Assembly: GCF_002287065.1 (NCBI RefSeq)
Contig: NZ_NSJZ01000001.1
Coordinates: 372,001-436,000 of the forward strand
Direction of reading: 5' to 3'
From: Paracoccus salipaludis
GTDB taxonomy: Bacteria > Pseudomonadota > Alphaproteobacteria > Rhodobacterales > Rhodobacteraceae
DNA: 64,000 nucleotides
Both the position numbers and the translations under genes were made by a program. Under the pieces are notes generated by a model. The model was given only the letters and a program-made list of their open reading frames with translations, had not been told where the DNA came from and ran no database searches. This document shows, piece by piece, positions 1 through 8,571 of the stretch (positions are counted from its first letter, which is position 1; each line of letters begins with the position of its first letter).

Positions 1-1937
1 GCGGCCTCCATGTCCTCGCCCGGACGAGGGAAATACCAGGCGCGGCGCCACTGGCCCACCGGCTCGAAGGCCGCGCCCTGCGCTTCGGCCCAGGCGTCGA
101 TGGGGGTCTTGCGGGTCAGCTCGAAATGGTCGCCGCGGTGATAGTTCGCCAGCGCGCCGAAGGTGGTCGGCGTATAGGGCGGGCGGAAGGTCGTCAGCCC
201 GACCTGAGGCTGGGGGCGGCCCAGCGCATCGGCGGCGATGTTCAGCCCGTTGATGTTCGACAGCTTCCCTTGGTCGGTCGCCATGCCGTTGGTGGTGTAG
301 CGCTTGACGTGCTCGATGGAATGCATCCCCTCGCGCACGGCCAGTCGCAGGTCCTTGGCGGTCACGTCGTTCTGGTAGTCGACGAAGGCCTTGGCGCGGC
401 CCGCGTTCAGGTCGGTCGGCAGCTCGATCTGGGTGATACCCGTGCCGGTGCGGTCGCCCTGAACGCGGGGGGCACGGGCGGTGCTGTCCTTGCCCAGCGC
501 CGCCGCGACCCCGCGGCCACGTGCCGCGCCGTCCTCAAGCGCCGCCTGCACGCCCCAGAGGCCGCGTCCGGCACCCGCGATCACGCAGTCCTCGCGCGTT
601 TCGGCGGGCAGGAAGGTGGTCTGCTCCTCGTCCCACGCCAGCTTGCCCTGCGTGTGCGAGAAAAGATGCAGCGAGGGCGTCCAGCCGCCCGACATCAGCA
701 CCGCGTCGCAGGCGATGGTGACAGGCGCGCCCACCCGGCCGCCCTGAACGGGGTTCACCCGCAGCGACTTGACCCGCAGCCGCCCCGAACTCGCCGTTGC
801 CGTGTGGCCCAGCTTCACCGGGATTCCCAGCGCGCGGGCCTCGTGCAGCAGGTCCTCGCGGACGGAAGGCCGGGTGTCCACGATGGCCTGCACCCGGGCG
901 CCCGCGCCCTGCAGGTCGAAGGCGGCGAACCATGCGCTGTCATGGCTGGTCAGCACCACGGGCCGGTCGCCGACGCGGACGCCATAGCGGTTGAGATAGG
1001 TCTGCGCGGCCCCGGCCAGCATCACGCCGGGCCGGTCGTTGCCGTTGAAGACCAAGGGCTTCTCGATCGCGCCCTGCGCCAGCACCACCCAGCCGGCGCG
1101 CACCCGCCACAGGCGCTCGCGCGGGGTGTCGGCGGGTAGGGCGGGCAGGTGGTCGGTCAGCTTCTCGACAAGGCCGACCATGTTCTGGTGGTAATAGCCG
1201 ATGGCCGTGGTCCGGGTCATGATCCGCACGCCCAGCGCCTTCAGCACCGAAAGCTCGCTTGCGAGCCAGTCCCAGACGGGGCGCCCGTCGATCTGCAGAT
1301 GCGGCTCGGACAGCAGCGTGCCCCCGGCCTCGGCGTTCTCGTCCACCAGCACGACGCGCAGGCCCTCGACGGCAGCCGCACGGGCGGCGGCCAGACCGGC
1401 GGGACCGGCGCCCACGATCAGCACGTCGCAATGCAGGTTGCGCGAGGCGTAGCTGTCCGGGTCCTCCTCGGTCGGCGAGGCGCCCAGGCCGGCGGCGCGG
1501 CGGATGAAGGGCTCGTAGACCTTGTCCCAGAAGCCGCGCGGCCACATGAAGGTCTTGTAGTAGAAGCCTGCCGAGAACAGCATGTAGCCCGCGTCGTTCA
1601 CCGCGCCCAGGTCGAAGCTGAGGCTCGGGAACCTGTTCTGCGACGTGACTTCCAGCCCGTCCCAGATTTCCTGCACGGTGGCGCGGGTGTTCGGCTCGAA
1701 CCGGCCCGGACCGCGGCGGGTGCCGACAAGGGCGTTCGGTTCCTCGGAACCTGCACTGACGGGGCCGCGCGGGCGGTGATACTTGAAGGACCGGCCCATC
1801 AGGTGGACGCCATTGGCCAGCAGGGCCGAGGCGACCGTGTCCCCGGCCACGCCCCCATAGCGGCGGCCGTCAAAGGTGAAGGTGACGGGGCGCGAGGCAT
1901 CCACCCGGCCACGGCCCGGAACGCGACAGGATTTCAT
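1..1937 (-). CDS. soxA: Sarcosine oxidase alpha subunit, C-terminus cut by window edge
   Basis: Large subunit of heterotetrameric sarcosine oxidase, which oxidises sarcosine to glycine and passes the methyl group to tetrahydrofolate. The 645 residues present show an N-terminal ferredoxin-like (Fer2_4) stretch, then a dinucleotide-binding motif GAGPAG near residue 176 and a second pyridine-nucleotide-type domain. The C-terminal GcvT-like folate domain lies mainly outside the window. The ATG at 1937 overlaps the soxD stop by 4 nt (ATGA), so the order is soxB-soxD-soxA, and soxG would be expected just beyond position 1. Identity is secure from the family pattern and gene order. The gene is incomplete only because the window ends. 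Confidence 0.93.
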   Translation of the reverse strand, partial: MKSCRVPGRGRVDASRPVTFTFDGRRYGGVAGDTVASALLANGVHLMGRSFKYHRPRGPVSAGSEEPNALVGTRRGPGRFEPNTRATVQEIWDGLEVTSQNRFPSLSFDLGAVNDAGYMLFSAGFYYKTFMWPRGFWDKVYEPFIRRAAGLGASPTEEDPDSYASRNLHCDVLIVGAGPAGLAAARAAAVEGLRVVLVDENAEAGGTLLSEPHLQIDGRPVWDWLASELSVLKALGVRIMTRTTAIGYYHQNMVGLVEKLTDHLPALPADTPRERLWRVRAGWVVLAQGAIEKPLVFNGNDRPGVMLAGAAQTYLNRYGVRVGDRPVVLTSHDSAWFAAFDLQGAGARVQAIVDTRPSVREDLLHEARALGIPVKLGHTATASSGRLRVKSLRVNPVQGGRVGAPVTIACDAVLMSGGWTPSLHLFSHTQGKLAWDEEQTTFLPAETREDCVIAGAGRGLWGVQAALEDGAARGRGVAAALGKDSTARAPRVQGDRTGTGITQIELPTDLNAGRAKAFVDYQNDVTAKDLRLAVREGMHSIEHVKRYTTNGMATDQGKLSNINGLNIAADALGRPQPQVGLTTFRPPYTPTTFGALANYHRGDHFELTRKTPIDAWAEAQGAAFEPVGQWRRAWYFPRPGEDMEA

Positions 1938-2236
1938 GTGCGGTCCCCCAGCAGCGAGGAAAGCTCGGGGCGCGGAGCGCCCGCCTTGTAGGTCGTCAGG
2001 AAGCGGTCGCTGATCGTGTCGCGCACCGCGTTGAAGAAGCGCCCGCAGCCGTGCAGGTGTCGCCAGCGTTCGTAATGCGGCCCCTTGGGGTTCGAGCGGA
2101 TGTAAAGAAAGTTCTCCCATTCCTCGTCACTCTGCGAAGCCGGGTCGGCGGCCCGGACGACATGGGCCTGTCCGGCATAGGTGAACTCGACCTCGGGCAG
2201 GGTCTCGTCGCAGTAGGGGCAGTGGATCAGCAGCAT
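1934..2236 (-). CDS. soxD: Sarcosine oxidase delta subunit
   Basis: Small (100 aa) zinc-binding subunit of heterotetrameric sarcosine oxidase. The N-terminus carries CPYC (C6, C9). A second cluster near residue 60 (PHYERWRHLHGCG) supplies the His/Cys ligands of the known Zn site. Length matches the family. It lies 10 nt after soxB and overlaps soxA by 4 nt, so the three subunits should be made together. No catalytic role is known for this subunit beyond structure and assembly. Confidence 0.95.
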   Translation of the reverse strand: MLLIHCPYCDETLPEVEFTYAGQAHVVRAADPASQSDEEWENFLYIRSNPKGPHYERWRHLHGCGRFFNAVRDTISDRFLTTYKAGAPRPELSSLLGDRT

Positions 2237-2246
2237 GGGCGGCTCC

Positions 2247-3509
2247 TTAGTGGGCCACGGCGGCGGCGGCGGCCTCGTCGATCAGCCGGCCGGTGCGGAA
2301 GCGTTCGATGGTGAAGGGCGCGTTGATCGGGTGCGGCTCATCCCTGGCGATGGTCCAGGCGAAGACATGGGCCGAGCCGGGCGTGGCCTTGAAGCCGCCC
2401 GTGCCCCAGCCGCAGTTGACGTAAAGCCCCGGCACCGGCGTCTTGGCGATGATGGGCGAGCGGTCGGGCGTGACGTCCACGATCCCGCCCCATTTCCGCA
2501 GCATCCGCATCCGGCTGAAGATCGGGAAGATCTCGGTGATGGCTGCGATGGTGTGCTCGATCAGCGGCAGGCCGCCGCGCTGGGAATAGGAGGTGTACTG
2601 GTCGGTGCCGGAGCCGATCACCAGTTCGCCCTTGTCGGACTGGCTGATATAGGCGTGGACCGCGTTCGACATGGCCACGCAGGGGAAGATCGGCTTCACC
2701 GGCTCGCTGACCAGCGCCTGCAGCGGGAAGCTTTCCAGCGGCAGCCGCACGCCCGCCGTTTCCATCACGACCGAGGTGTGGCCCGCGGCGGAAACGGCGA
2801 CCTTCTTGGCGCGGATGAAGCCCTTGGCCGTGTCCACCCCCGTGACGCGGCCGTCGGGGCCGCGCCGGATCGCCGTCACGGGGCAGTTCTGGATGATGTC
2901 CACGCCCCGCGCCGCCGCCGCACGGGCATAGCCCCAGGCCACCGCGTCATGCCGGGCGGTCCCTGCGCGTTCCTGCAGCGCGCCGCCCACCACCGGATAG
3001 CGGGCCTTGGGCGAGATGTTCAGCGGCGGGCAGTATTCCTTGCATTCCCCGGCCGTCAGCCAGCGGTTGTCCACGCCGTTCAGCCGGTTGGAATGGATGT
3101 GGCGCTTGAAGCTCTGCACGTCATGGACCGTGTGCGCCAGCATCAGCACGCCGCGCTTGGAATACATGACGTTGTAGTTCAGCTCCTGGCTCAGGTCCTC
3201 CCACAGGTCGACCGAATGGTCGTAAAGCCGCGCGCTTTCGTCATAGAGATAGTTCGAGCGGATGATCGTCGTGTTCCGCCCCGTGTTGCCGCCGCCCAGC
3301 CAACCCTTGTCGATCACCGCGACATTGGTGATGCCGTGCTGCTTGGCCAGGTAATAGGCCGCACCCAGCCCGTGCCCGCCCGCGCCGACGATCACCACGT
3401 CATATTCCGCCCTGGGCTGCGCCTCGGGCCATTGCTCGGGCCAGTTCTTGTGGCCGGTCAGGCTGTGCTTGAGAAGGGAAAGTGCGTTGAAGCGCGCCAT
3501 GTTCGCCAC
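2247..3509 (-). CDS. soxB: Sarcosine oxidase beta subunit
   Basis: Catalytic 420-aa subunit of heterotetrameric sarcosine oxidase, carrying noncovalent FAD and covalent FMN. The Rossmann motif GAGGHGLGAAYYLAK lies near residue 42. The conserved RHDAVAWGYAR segment near residue 184 contains the His that binds FMN in characterised homologues. It is the first gene of soxBDA and is transcribed away from a GbdR-like activator that starts 86 bp upstream. This divergence suggests direct control by that regulator, as in Pseudomonas, where GbdR activates the sox genes. The final demethylation step of glycine betaine catabolism is the inferred role. Confidence 0.95.
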   Translation of the reverse strand: MANMARFNALSLLKHSLTGHKNWPEQWPEAQPRAEYDVVIVGAGGHGLGAAYYLAKQHGITNVAVIDKGWLGGGNTGRNTTIIRSNYLYDESARLYDHSVDLWEDLSQELNYNVMYSKRGVLMLAHTVHDVQSFKRHIHSNRLNGVDNRWLTAGECKEYCPPLNISPKARYPVVGGALQERAGTARHDAVAWGYARAAAARGVDIIQNCPVTAIRRGPDGRVTGVDTAKGFIRAKKVAVSAAGHTSVVMETAGVRLPLESFPLQALVSEPVKPIFPCVAMSNAVHAYISQSDKGELVIGSGTDQYTSYSQRGGLPLIEHTIAAITEIFPIFSRMRMLRKWGGIVDVTPDRSPIIAKTPVPGLYVNCGWGTGGFKATPGSAHVFAWTIARDEPHPINAPFTIERFRTGRLIDEAAAAAVAH

Positions 3510-3595
3510 CGGCTGAAAGGGACTGACGGCGAATCTAGTTTGCAGGCGGCTCGGGCGGCGGTAGTTTTGCGCCAGCCCGGTTGAAGGATCGCGTC

Positions 3596-4675
3596 ATGGC
3601 TGCGCCCGTGTCCCCGTCCCCGCTTCGCAAGCGGCTTCAGGTCGGCTTCATCCTGGCCGACCGCTTCACCCTGTCGGCCTTTGCCAATTTCGTGGACGTG
3701 CTGAGGCTTGCGGCGGACGACGCCGACAAGTCGCGGCCGATCCTGTGCGAATGGTCGGTGCTTTCGGACGACATGGCGCCAATCCGGTCAAGTTGCGGCG
3801 TCCGCGTCCAGCCCGACACGCGCCTGCGCCACGCGGGGCGGTTCGACTATCTCGTGGTGGTGGGCGGCCTGATCGGGGACGATGTCGCGCTGGACGCCGG
3901 GATGATGGAATATCTGTTGGCCGCTGCCGGATCGGGCACGGCGCTGGTGGGCCTTTGCACGGGCGTCTTCATCCTGCAGCAGGCGGGGCTGCTGAAAGGC
4001 TATCGCGCCTGCGTCAGCTGGTTTCACCACCAGGACTTCATCGACCGCTTCGAGGACGAGACCCCCGTCGCCGACCAGATCTTCGTCGTGGACCGCGACC
4101 GGCTGACCTGCTCGGGCGGGCAGGGGGCGGCGCATCTGGCCGCCCATCTGGTCCAGCGCCACATCGGCAAGTCGGCCGCGATCAAGAGCCTCAACATCAT
4201 GATGATCGAGGACGCGCTGAGCGGCGAGCGCCCCCAGCCCGGCCAGCTTCTGGCCCAGCGCGCAAGCGACCCGCTGGTCAAGCGGGCGGTGCTGAAAATG
4301 CAGCAGAACATCGAGGTTCCGAAGCCGATCGAGGACATCGCCCGCGAACTCGGTGTCGGACGCCGCACGCTGGAACGGCATTTCCTGTCCGACCTGCGCC
4401 AATCGCCGCTGAGGATCTATGCCGAGCTGCGGATCGAACGCGCCCTGCTGCGGTTGCGCAGCACCGCGGATTCGACAACCGAGATCGCGCTGGCCTGCGG
4501 CTTCTGCGACGCCCCCCATCTGACCCGCGTCCTCAAGGCCGAGCGCGGCATCACGCCCGCGCAGTATCGCCGGCTTCATGCGGGTTCCGCGTTCATGGAA
4601 GGGGACAATGGTCAGGTGGCCGGGGCCGGGATCAAGGAACGGCGGCCGGACGAGGCGGCACAGGCACCGTCCTGA
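3596..4675 (+). CDS. gbdR: GlxA/GbdR-type AraC-family transcriptional activator
   Basis: A 359-aa regulator with an N-terminal DJ-1/PfpI-like (GATase1-like) domain (about residues 15-185, with a VGLCTGVFILQQAGLL nucleophile-elbow region) and a C-terminal AraC HTH pair (about 225-325). Pseudomonas GbdR, which senses glycine betaine and dimethylglycine and activates gbc, dgc and sox genes, has this same architecture. Divergence from soxBDA and nearby gbcAB- and dgc-like genes support an equivalent role here. An in-frame TTG lies at 3581, but ATG 3596 is preceded by AAGGA 7 nt upstream and is preferred. The gene symbol is an inference from context; carnitine- or arginine-type GlxA paralogues cannot be excluded. 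Confidence 0.75.
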   Translation: MAAPVSPSPLRKRLQVGFILADRFTLSAFANFVDVLRLAADDADKSRPILCEWSVLSDDMAPIRSSCGVRVQPDTRLRHAGRFDYLVVVGGLIGDDVALDAGMMEYLLAAAGSGTALVGLCTGVFILQQAGLLKGYRACVSWFHHQDFIDRFEDETPVADQIFVVDRDRLTCSGGQGAAHLAAHLVQRHIGKSAAIKSLNIMMIEDALSGERPQPGQLLAQRASDPLVKRAVLKMQQNIEVPKPIEDIARELGVGRRTLERHFLSDLRQSPLRIYAELRIERALLRLRSTADSTTEIALACGFCDAPHLTRVLKAERGITPAQYRRLHAGSAFMEGDNGQVAGAGIKERRPDEAAQAPS

Positions 4676-4677
4676 TC

Positions 4678-4703
4678 GTTCGGGAAGGGCAGTCCCGCCG
4701 AAC
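4678..4703 (+). terminator. Possible terminator hairpin after the GbdR-like gene
   Basis: Starting 2 nt after the stop codon, GTTCGGGA (4678-4685) can pair with TCCCGCCGAAC (4693-4703) with one small bulge and a 7-nt loop. There is no T-run, so this is a weak call. The rest of the 142-bp gap to the convergent gene ending at 4818 holds one more short CG-rich hairpin (CCCGCC 4770-4775 with GGCGGG 4783-4788) and no gene. Confidence 0.35.
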
Positions 4704-4817
4704 GGCCGGACATTCCCGGCACCCCAAGGCGCTCGAGCGTCGGTTGCGGGCGAACGGAGGCGCGCCGTCCCCGCCGCCTGATGGCGGGCAGAAGGGCAGG
4801 CTTCGGCCGCCCCGACC

Positions 4818-5597
4818 TCATGCATCCATCTGGCGCGCCTTCATGACCGCAGCCTCCAAGGCGGCCTGCAGGCTTGGCCCGAAGCCCGCTGCGGTTGCCG
4901 CGTTGATGCCGGCGGCCGTGGTGCCGTCATAACCGAGATAGGTGTCCACCATCTCGCGCGCCCGGTCGATCCGCCCGGCAAGCACAAGGGGGGCGTCGCA
5001 GATCACGGCTTCGGCCGCGCGCCACGCGACAGCCTCGCCGATCCCGTTGCGGCACAGGTAATCGGCCAGCGCCACGGCCATCAGCGCCGGATAGGCCGCG
5101 CCCGAGCCGGGAACGGCTGTCATCAGGTCAAGCTGGCCCTCGTCGCCAAGCTCATCCTCGGTGCCGATCGCGGACAGCAGCCACCGCGTCGCCGCCCGGT
5201 CTGCGTCCGTCACCCCCGGACCTGCGATCCACGGAGAATAGGACCGGCCGATCTCGGCCGCCGCGTTGGGCATGGCCCGCACGATCCGTCCCGCGCAGGC
5301 ACCAAGCCGCGCAAGGCCGACGCCGGCCATGAACGACACCACCAGCCGCCCGGGCGCCCGCAGATCGAGGGCGGGCCAGTCCTGCGGCCGGACCGAGATC
5401 ACCACCAGGTCGCTGCCGGCGACCAGTTCCCCGGCGCTTGCCGCCCAGGTCACGTCGCCATGCCCGTGGTAATCCCCGCGCGGGCCGCTGCGGTTCAGCA
5501 GCAGCAGGTCCCGAGGTTGCAGCATCCCCCGGGCCAGCAGCCCGCCCCCCAGCGCCGAGCCGAGCCAGCCTGTCGCCCCGATGATCCCGACCTTCAT
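4818..5597 (-). CDS. Pyrroline-5-carboxylate reductase-like NAD(P)-binding protein
   Basis: A 259-aa protein of the ProC/F420-oxidoreductase fold. The N-terminal Rossmann motif is GIIGATGWLG (residues 4-13). The middle carries a P5CR-like PGSGAAYPALMAVALADYL segment and the C-terminal end has DGTTAAGI in place of the PGGTT signature of true ProC. It is therefore a divergent ProC-family reductase rather than housekeeping ProC. The start at 5597 overlaps the stop of the DddQ-like gene by 4 nt (ATGA), so the two are co-translated and probably work in one pathway. The substrate is unknown. A longer reading from 5720 is rejected because it would overlap the upstream gene by over 120 nt. Confidence 0.72.
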   Translation of the reverse strand: MKVGIIGATGWLGSALGGGLLARGMLQPRDLLLLNRSGPRGDYHGHGDVTWAASAGELVAGSDLVVISVRPQDWPALDLRAPGRLVVSFMAGVGLARLGACAGRIVRAMPNAAAEIGRSYSPWIAGPGVTDADRAATRWLLSAIGTEDELGDEGQLDLMTAVPGSGAAYPALMAVALADYLCRNGIGEAVAWRAAEAVICDAPLVLAGRIDRAREMVDTYLGYDGTTAAGINAATAAGFGPSLQAALEAAVMKARQMDA

Positions 5598-6202
5598 GCG
5601 GCCTCCTCCCGGTGGTTCCACAATGCCCACAGGGCCAGCAGCGGCCGGTCCCCCGACCGCATCGCGTGCAGGATGCCGGGCGGGTTGTAGAAGGATCCGC
5701 CGACGCCGGGAGAGAACCACGCGCCATCCGCCTGCCGGAACTCGCCGTCGGAAAGGACCAGATAGGTTTCCTCGGGCGCGTGGTCATGGTCGGGATAGCG
5801 GACATGCGGCGCCAGCAGCGACACGCCGATCCAGATGTCGTGGCGCTGCTCGATCCCGCCCGGCCCGATGAAGACGGCATTCGCGTGCGAGGTCGGGAAG
5901 TTGGCGCTGGCCGTCCCGTTCGTGGCGCGCGGCCGCCATTCCAGCGCCGGCTCGACCGCGCGGAAGGCCAGGGCCAGAGGGCCGAGATCCGGGTCAACCG
6001 AAAGCAGGTCCAGCATCGGGTCGAGAAGCGCGCAGACGGGCTGGCGGCTGCCGGATGCGTTCCGCTGCGGCTCGACGCGCTCGGCGGCGGCGGCGATCCG
6101 GCGCAGCGAGGCGCGGGCGTCCCCGCCCGGTGCGCGATGCGCCAGAGCCCTGAGCGTCACGTCAAGGAACCGCTGCAAGTCCGGGCTGCGGGCGTTTGTC
6201 AT
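5594..6202 (-). CDS. dddQ: DddQ-like cupin, candidate dimethylsulfoniopropionate (DMSP) lyase
   Basis: A 202-aa single-domain cupin. H141, E145, Y147 and H179 have the same spacing (0, +4, +6, +38) as the four active-site residues recalled for DddQ (His125, Glu129, Tyr131, His163), where they bind the metal and Tyr acts as base. Length is also that of DddQ. DddQ cleaves DMSP to dimethyl sulfide and acrylate. The neighbours are a betaine-type ABC importer and betaine demethylation genes, which fits a sulfonium analogue of glycine betaine. It is coupled to the ProC-like gene and lies 21 bp from a LysR gene on the same strand. Other cupin lyases or isomerases of the family remain possible. Confidence 0.7.
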   Translation of the reverse strand: MTNARSPDLQRFLDVTLRALAHRAPGGDARASLRRIAAAAERVEPQRNASGSRQPVCALLDPMLDLLSVDPDLGPLALAFRAVEPALEWRPRATNGTASANFPTSHANAVFIGPGGIEQRHDIWIGVSLLAPHVRYPDHDHAPEETYLVLSDGEFRQADGAWFSPGVGGSFYNPPGILHAMRSGDRPLLALWALWNHREEAA

Positions 6203-6223
6203 GGTCCTCTCCTTCAGTGGCGA

Positions 6224-7171
6224 TCAGTCCGGGGCAGGCTGCCGGTCCTGTCCATCCGTGGCGTCGGCCTCGCGCGCCATCCCGGACAGCCAGCCGAGAA
6301 ACAGTTCCGTCACCTGCTTGGGCTTGCCCCGATGCGGCAGCACGACGTGATAGCCGTCGCTGGTCGTCGCGACATGGTCCGTCAGCCGCACCAGCCGCCG
6401 CTGTTCGATCAGGTCCGGGATCAGCCGCGCCCATCCCAGAGAGATGCCCTGGCCCGCCAGTGCCGCATAGATGGAATCGGTAAAGGAACTGCACACCATC
6501 TGCGCCCCGCGCCGGGGCATCTCGGCGCCGAAGGCCGACAGCCAGGCTTCCCACCCGGTCCAGACGGGATCATAGGACTGGTGCACGATCAGCGGATGGC
6601 GGACCAGCTGGTCAAGGGTTGCGATCGGCCCGTGCGCCTGCAGATAGTCGGGACTGCAGATCGGATAAACCTCGTCACGGAACAGCAGGATCGAACGGCC
6701 GTCCGGCCACAGGCCGTTCCCATAACGAATTGTAACATCCACCTCGCCGCGGGCCAGGTCCACCAGCTCGTCCTGGGCGACGATCCGCAGCTTGACGCCC
6801 GGATGCTCGCGGCTGAAGCGGGAGATGCGGGGCAGCAGCCAGAAATGCGAAAAGCCGACCGAGGCCGAGATGACCAGCTCGTCGGGGGCCGAGCTTTCGC
6901 TGACCTCGGCGATGGCATCGGCCACCAGGGTCAGCGCGGTGCTGGCTGCATTCGCAAGCGTCTGGCCCTTTTCCGTCAGCTCGATGCGGCGGTGCAGGCG
7001 GCGGAACACCGGAAAGCCCAGCGTGTCCTCGAGCAGGTGGATCTGGCGGCTGACGGCGGCCTGGGTCACCCCGAGCTCGGCCGCGGCGCGGGTGAAGCTG
7101 CGCAGCCGCGCGGCGGCTTCGAACGTCACCAGCGCGGTCAGCGGCGGCAGCCTGCGGCGCAGTCCCGACAT
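6224..7171 (-). CDS. LysR-family transcriptional regulator (GcvA-like)
   Basis: A 315-aa LysR protein. The winged HTH occupies residues 5-65 (TALVTFEAAARLRSFTRAAA then VTQAAVSRQIHLLED) and the effector domain about 95-295. The sequence style is that of the GcvA/AmpR branch. It is transcribed in the same direction as the DddQ-like and ProC-like genes 21 bp downstream, so it may head that operon. Its upstream region (7172-7317) is shared with the divergent gbcA-like gene, so it may control either or both. No effector can be assigned from the sequence. Confidence 0.9.
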   Translation of the reverse strand: MSGLRRRLPPLTALVTFEAAARLRSFTRAAAELGVTQAAVSRQIHLLEDTLGFPVFRRLHRRIELTEKGQTLANAASTALTLVADAIAEVSESSAPDELVISASVGFSHFWLLPRISRFSREHPGVKLRIVAQDELVDLARGEVDVTIRYGNGLWPDGRSILLFRDEVYPICSPDYLQAHGPIATLDQLVRHPLIVHQSYDPVWTGWEAWLSAFGAEMPRRGAQMVCSSFTDSIYAALAGQGISLGWARLIPDLIEQRRLVRLTDHVATTSDGYHVVLPHRGKPKQVTELFLGWLSGMAREADATDGQDRQPAPD

Positions 7172-7317
7172 GGTCCCGGCTTCCTTCCGCTGCGGCGATT
7201 CGCCGTATTGCCATAACTTTGCCTCATGTCATGAAGGATCATTATTGCAGTTGAGGGAAGCCCGCTTCTGGCCCCTAGGATGGCTCGCAACCATCCCGCC
7301 TTCGCCAGAGGTTTCCG

Positions 7318-8571
7318 ATGCTCGACAAGTCCTCCTTTTCCGCCATCTCGACGCTGCTCGACGACCGGGTCGAGGGCCGTTCCCTGCCCGCCGGGCTTTA
7401 CACCCGCGAGGACGTGTTCCAGGCGGACATGGACGTATTCTTCCGCAAGCACTGGATCTATATCGGCCCCGAATGCGACGTGCCGGAACCGGGCGACGCG
7501 ACCGTGATCGACATCGCCGGCTCCAGCCTGATCATGCTGCGCGATGACGACGGCGAGGTGCGGGTCTTCCACAACGTCTGCCGCCACCGCGGCGCCCGCA
7601 TCCTCGACGCGGGCACGACGGTCGTGTCCAAGCTCGTCTGCCCCTATCACCAGTGGACCTACGAACTGACGGGCGAACTGGCCTATGCCCCCCACATGGG
7701 CAAGGACTTCGACAAGACCTGCAACAGCCTCAAGCCCGTGAACTTCCGCAACATCGGCGGGCTGATCCATGTCTGCCTGTCCGACGACCCGCCCGCCGAC
7801 ATCGCCGCGCTCGAGGCCGTGGGGCGCGAACGGCTGCTGCCCTATGACCTCAGGAACACCCGCGTCGCCCACCAGACCGATCTGATCGAGAACGGCAACT
7901 GGAAGCTGACGATGGAGAACAACCGCGAGTGCTATCACTGCTCGGCCAACCACCCCGAGCTTTGCGTGTCCTTCATCGACCTCGACTTCGGCTTCGATCC
8001 CGAAAGCCTGTCGCCCGAGGACCGCGAAACCGCCGCCCGGCACGAGGCGATGTATGCCGCCAGGACCGCCGACTGGGAGGCGCAGGGCCACCCGTCCGCC
8101 GCCATCGAGCAGCTGACGAACTGCGCCACCAACTTCCGCACCCAGCGGCTGATCATCTCGGGCGCGGGCGAATCGCAGACGCCGGATGCGACGGCCGCCG
8201 TGTCCAAGCTGCTGGGGATCGGCCGCAAGGACCTGGGCGACATGCACCTGTGGGGGCACAACAGCTGGCATCACTTCATGGGCGACCACATCATCACCGC
8301 GATGGTGATCCCGCTGGGCCCCGACAAAACGCTGCTGCGGATGAAATGGCTGGTCCACAAGGACGCGGTCGAGGGCGTGGACTACGACTTCGACAAGCTG
8401 ACAAGCGTCTGGATCGCCACCAACGAGCAGGACGGATCGCTGGTGGAACGCTCGCACGCGGGCGTGTCGGACCCGGCCTATGTGCCGGGCATGTATTCGC
8501 CCTTCACCGAGACCCAGTTGAACTGGTTCGCCGGCTGGTACGTGGACCGGATGCGCGCGCATGGCTACTGA
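7318..8571 (+). CDS. gbcA: Rieske oxygenase, glycine-betaine monooxygenase-type large subunit
   Basis: A 417-aa ring-hydroxylating-type oxygenase alpha subunit. The Rieske [2Fe-2S] ligands are C88-x-H90 and C108-x2-H111. The mononuclear Fe site is seen as NRECYHCSANH (E204, H207, H212). The GbcA/Stc2 branch N-demethylates quaternary amines such as glycine betaine (to dimethylglycine), proline betaine and carnitine. It overlaps the reductase gene by 11 nt. Proximity to proXWV, a dimethylglycine-type demethylase and soxBDA favours glycine betaine; the TMADH-like gene nearby leaves proline betaine open. The family is certain and the substrate inferred. Confidence 0.82.
   Translation: MLDKSSFSAISTLLDDRVEGRSLPAGLYTREDVFQADMDVFFRKHWIYIGPECDVPEPGDATVIDIAGSSLIMLRDDDGEVRVFHNVCRHRGARILDAGTTVVSKLVCPYHQWTYELTGELAYAPHMGKDFDKTCNSLKPVNFRNIGGLIHVCLSDDPPADIAALEAVGRERLLPYDLRNTRVAHQTDLIENGNWKLTMENNRECYHCSANHPELCVSFIDLDFGFDPESLSPEDRETAARHEAMYAARTADWEAQGHPSAAIEQLTNCATNFRTQRLIISGAGESQTPDATAAVSKLLGIGRKDLGDMHLWGHNSWHHFMGDHIITAMVIPLGPDKTLLRMKWLVHKDAVEGVDYDFDKLTSVWIATNEQDGSLVERSHAGVSDPAYVPGMYSPFTETQLNWFAGWYVDRMRAHGY

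Noticed and set aside
126..1991. Several + strand frames over the first 2 kb
   Set aside because: All are shadows of soxA, whose minus-strand reading gives continuous sarcosine oxidase alpha sequence to the window edge.
4818..5720. Longer reading of the ProC-like gene starting at 5720
   Set aside because: The extra 41 residues overlap the DddQ-like gene and precede the obvious Rossmann start MKVGIIGATG at 5597.
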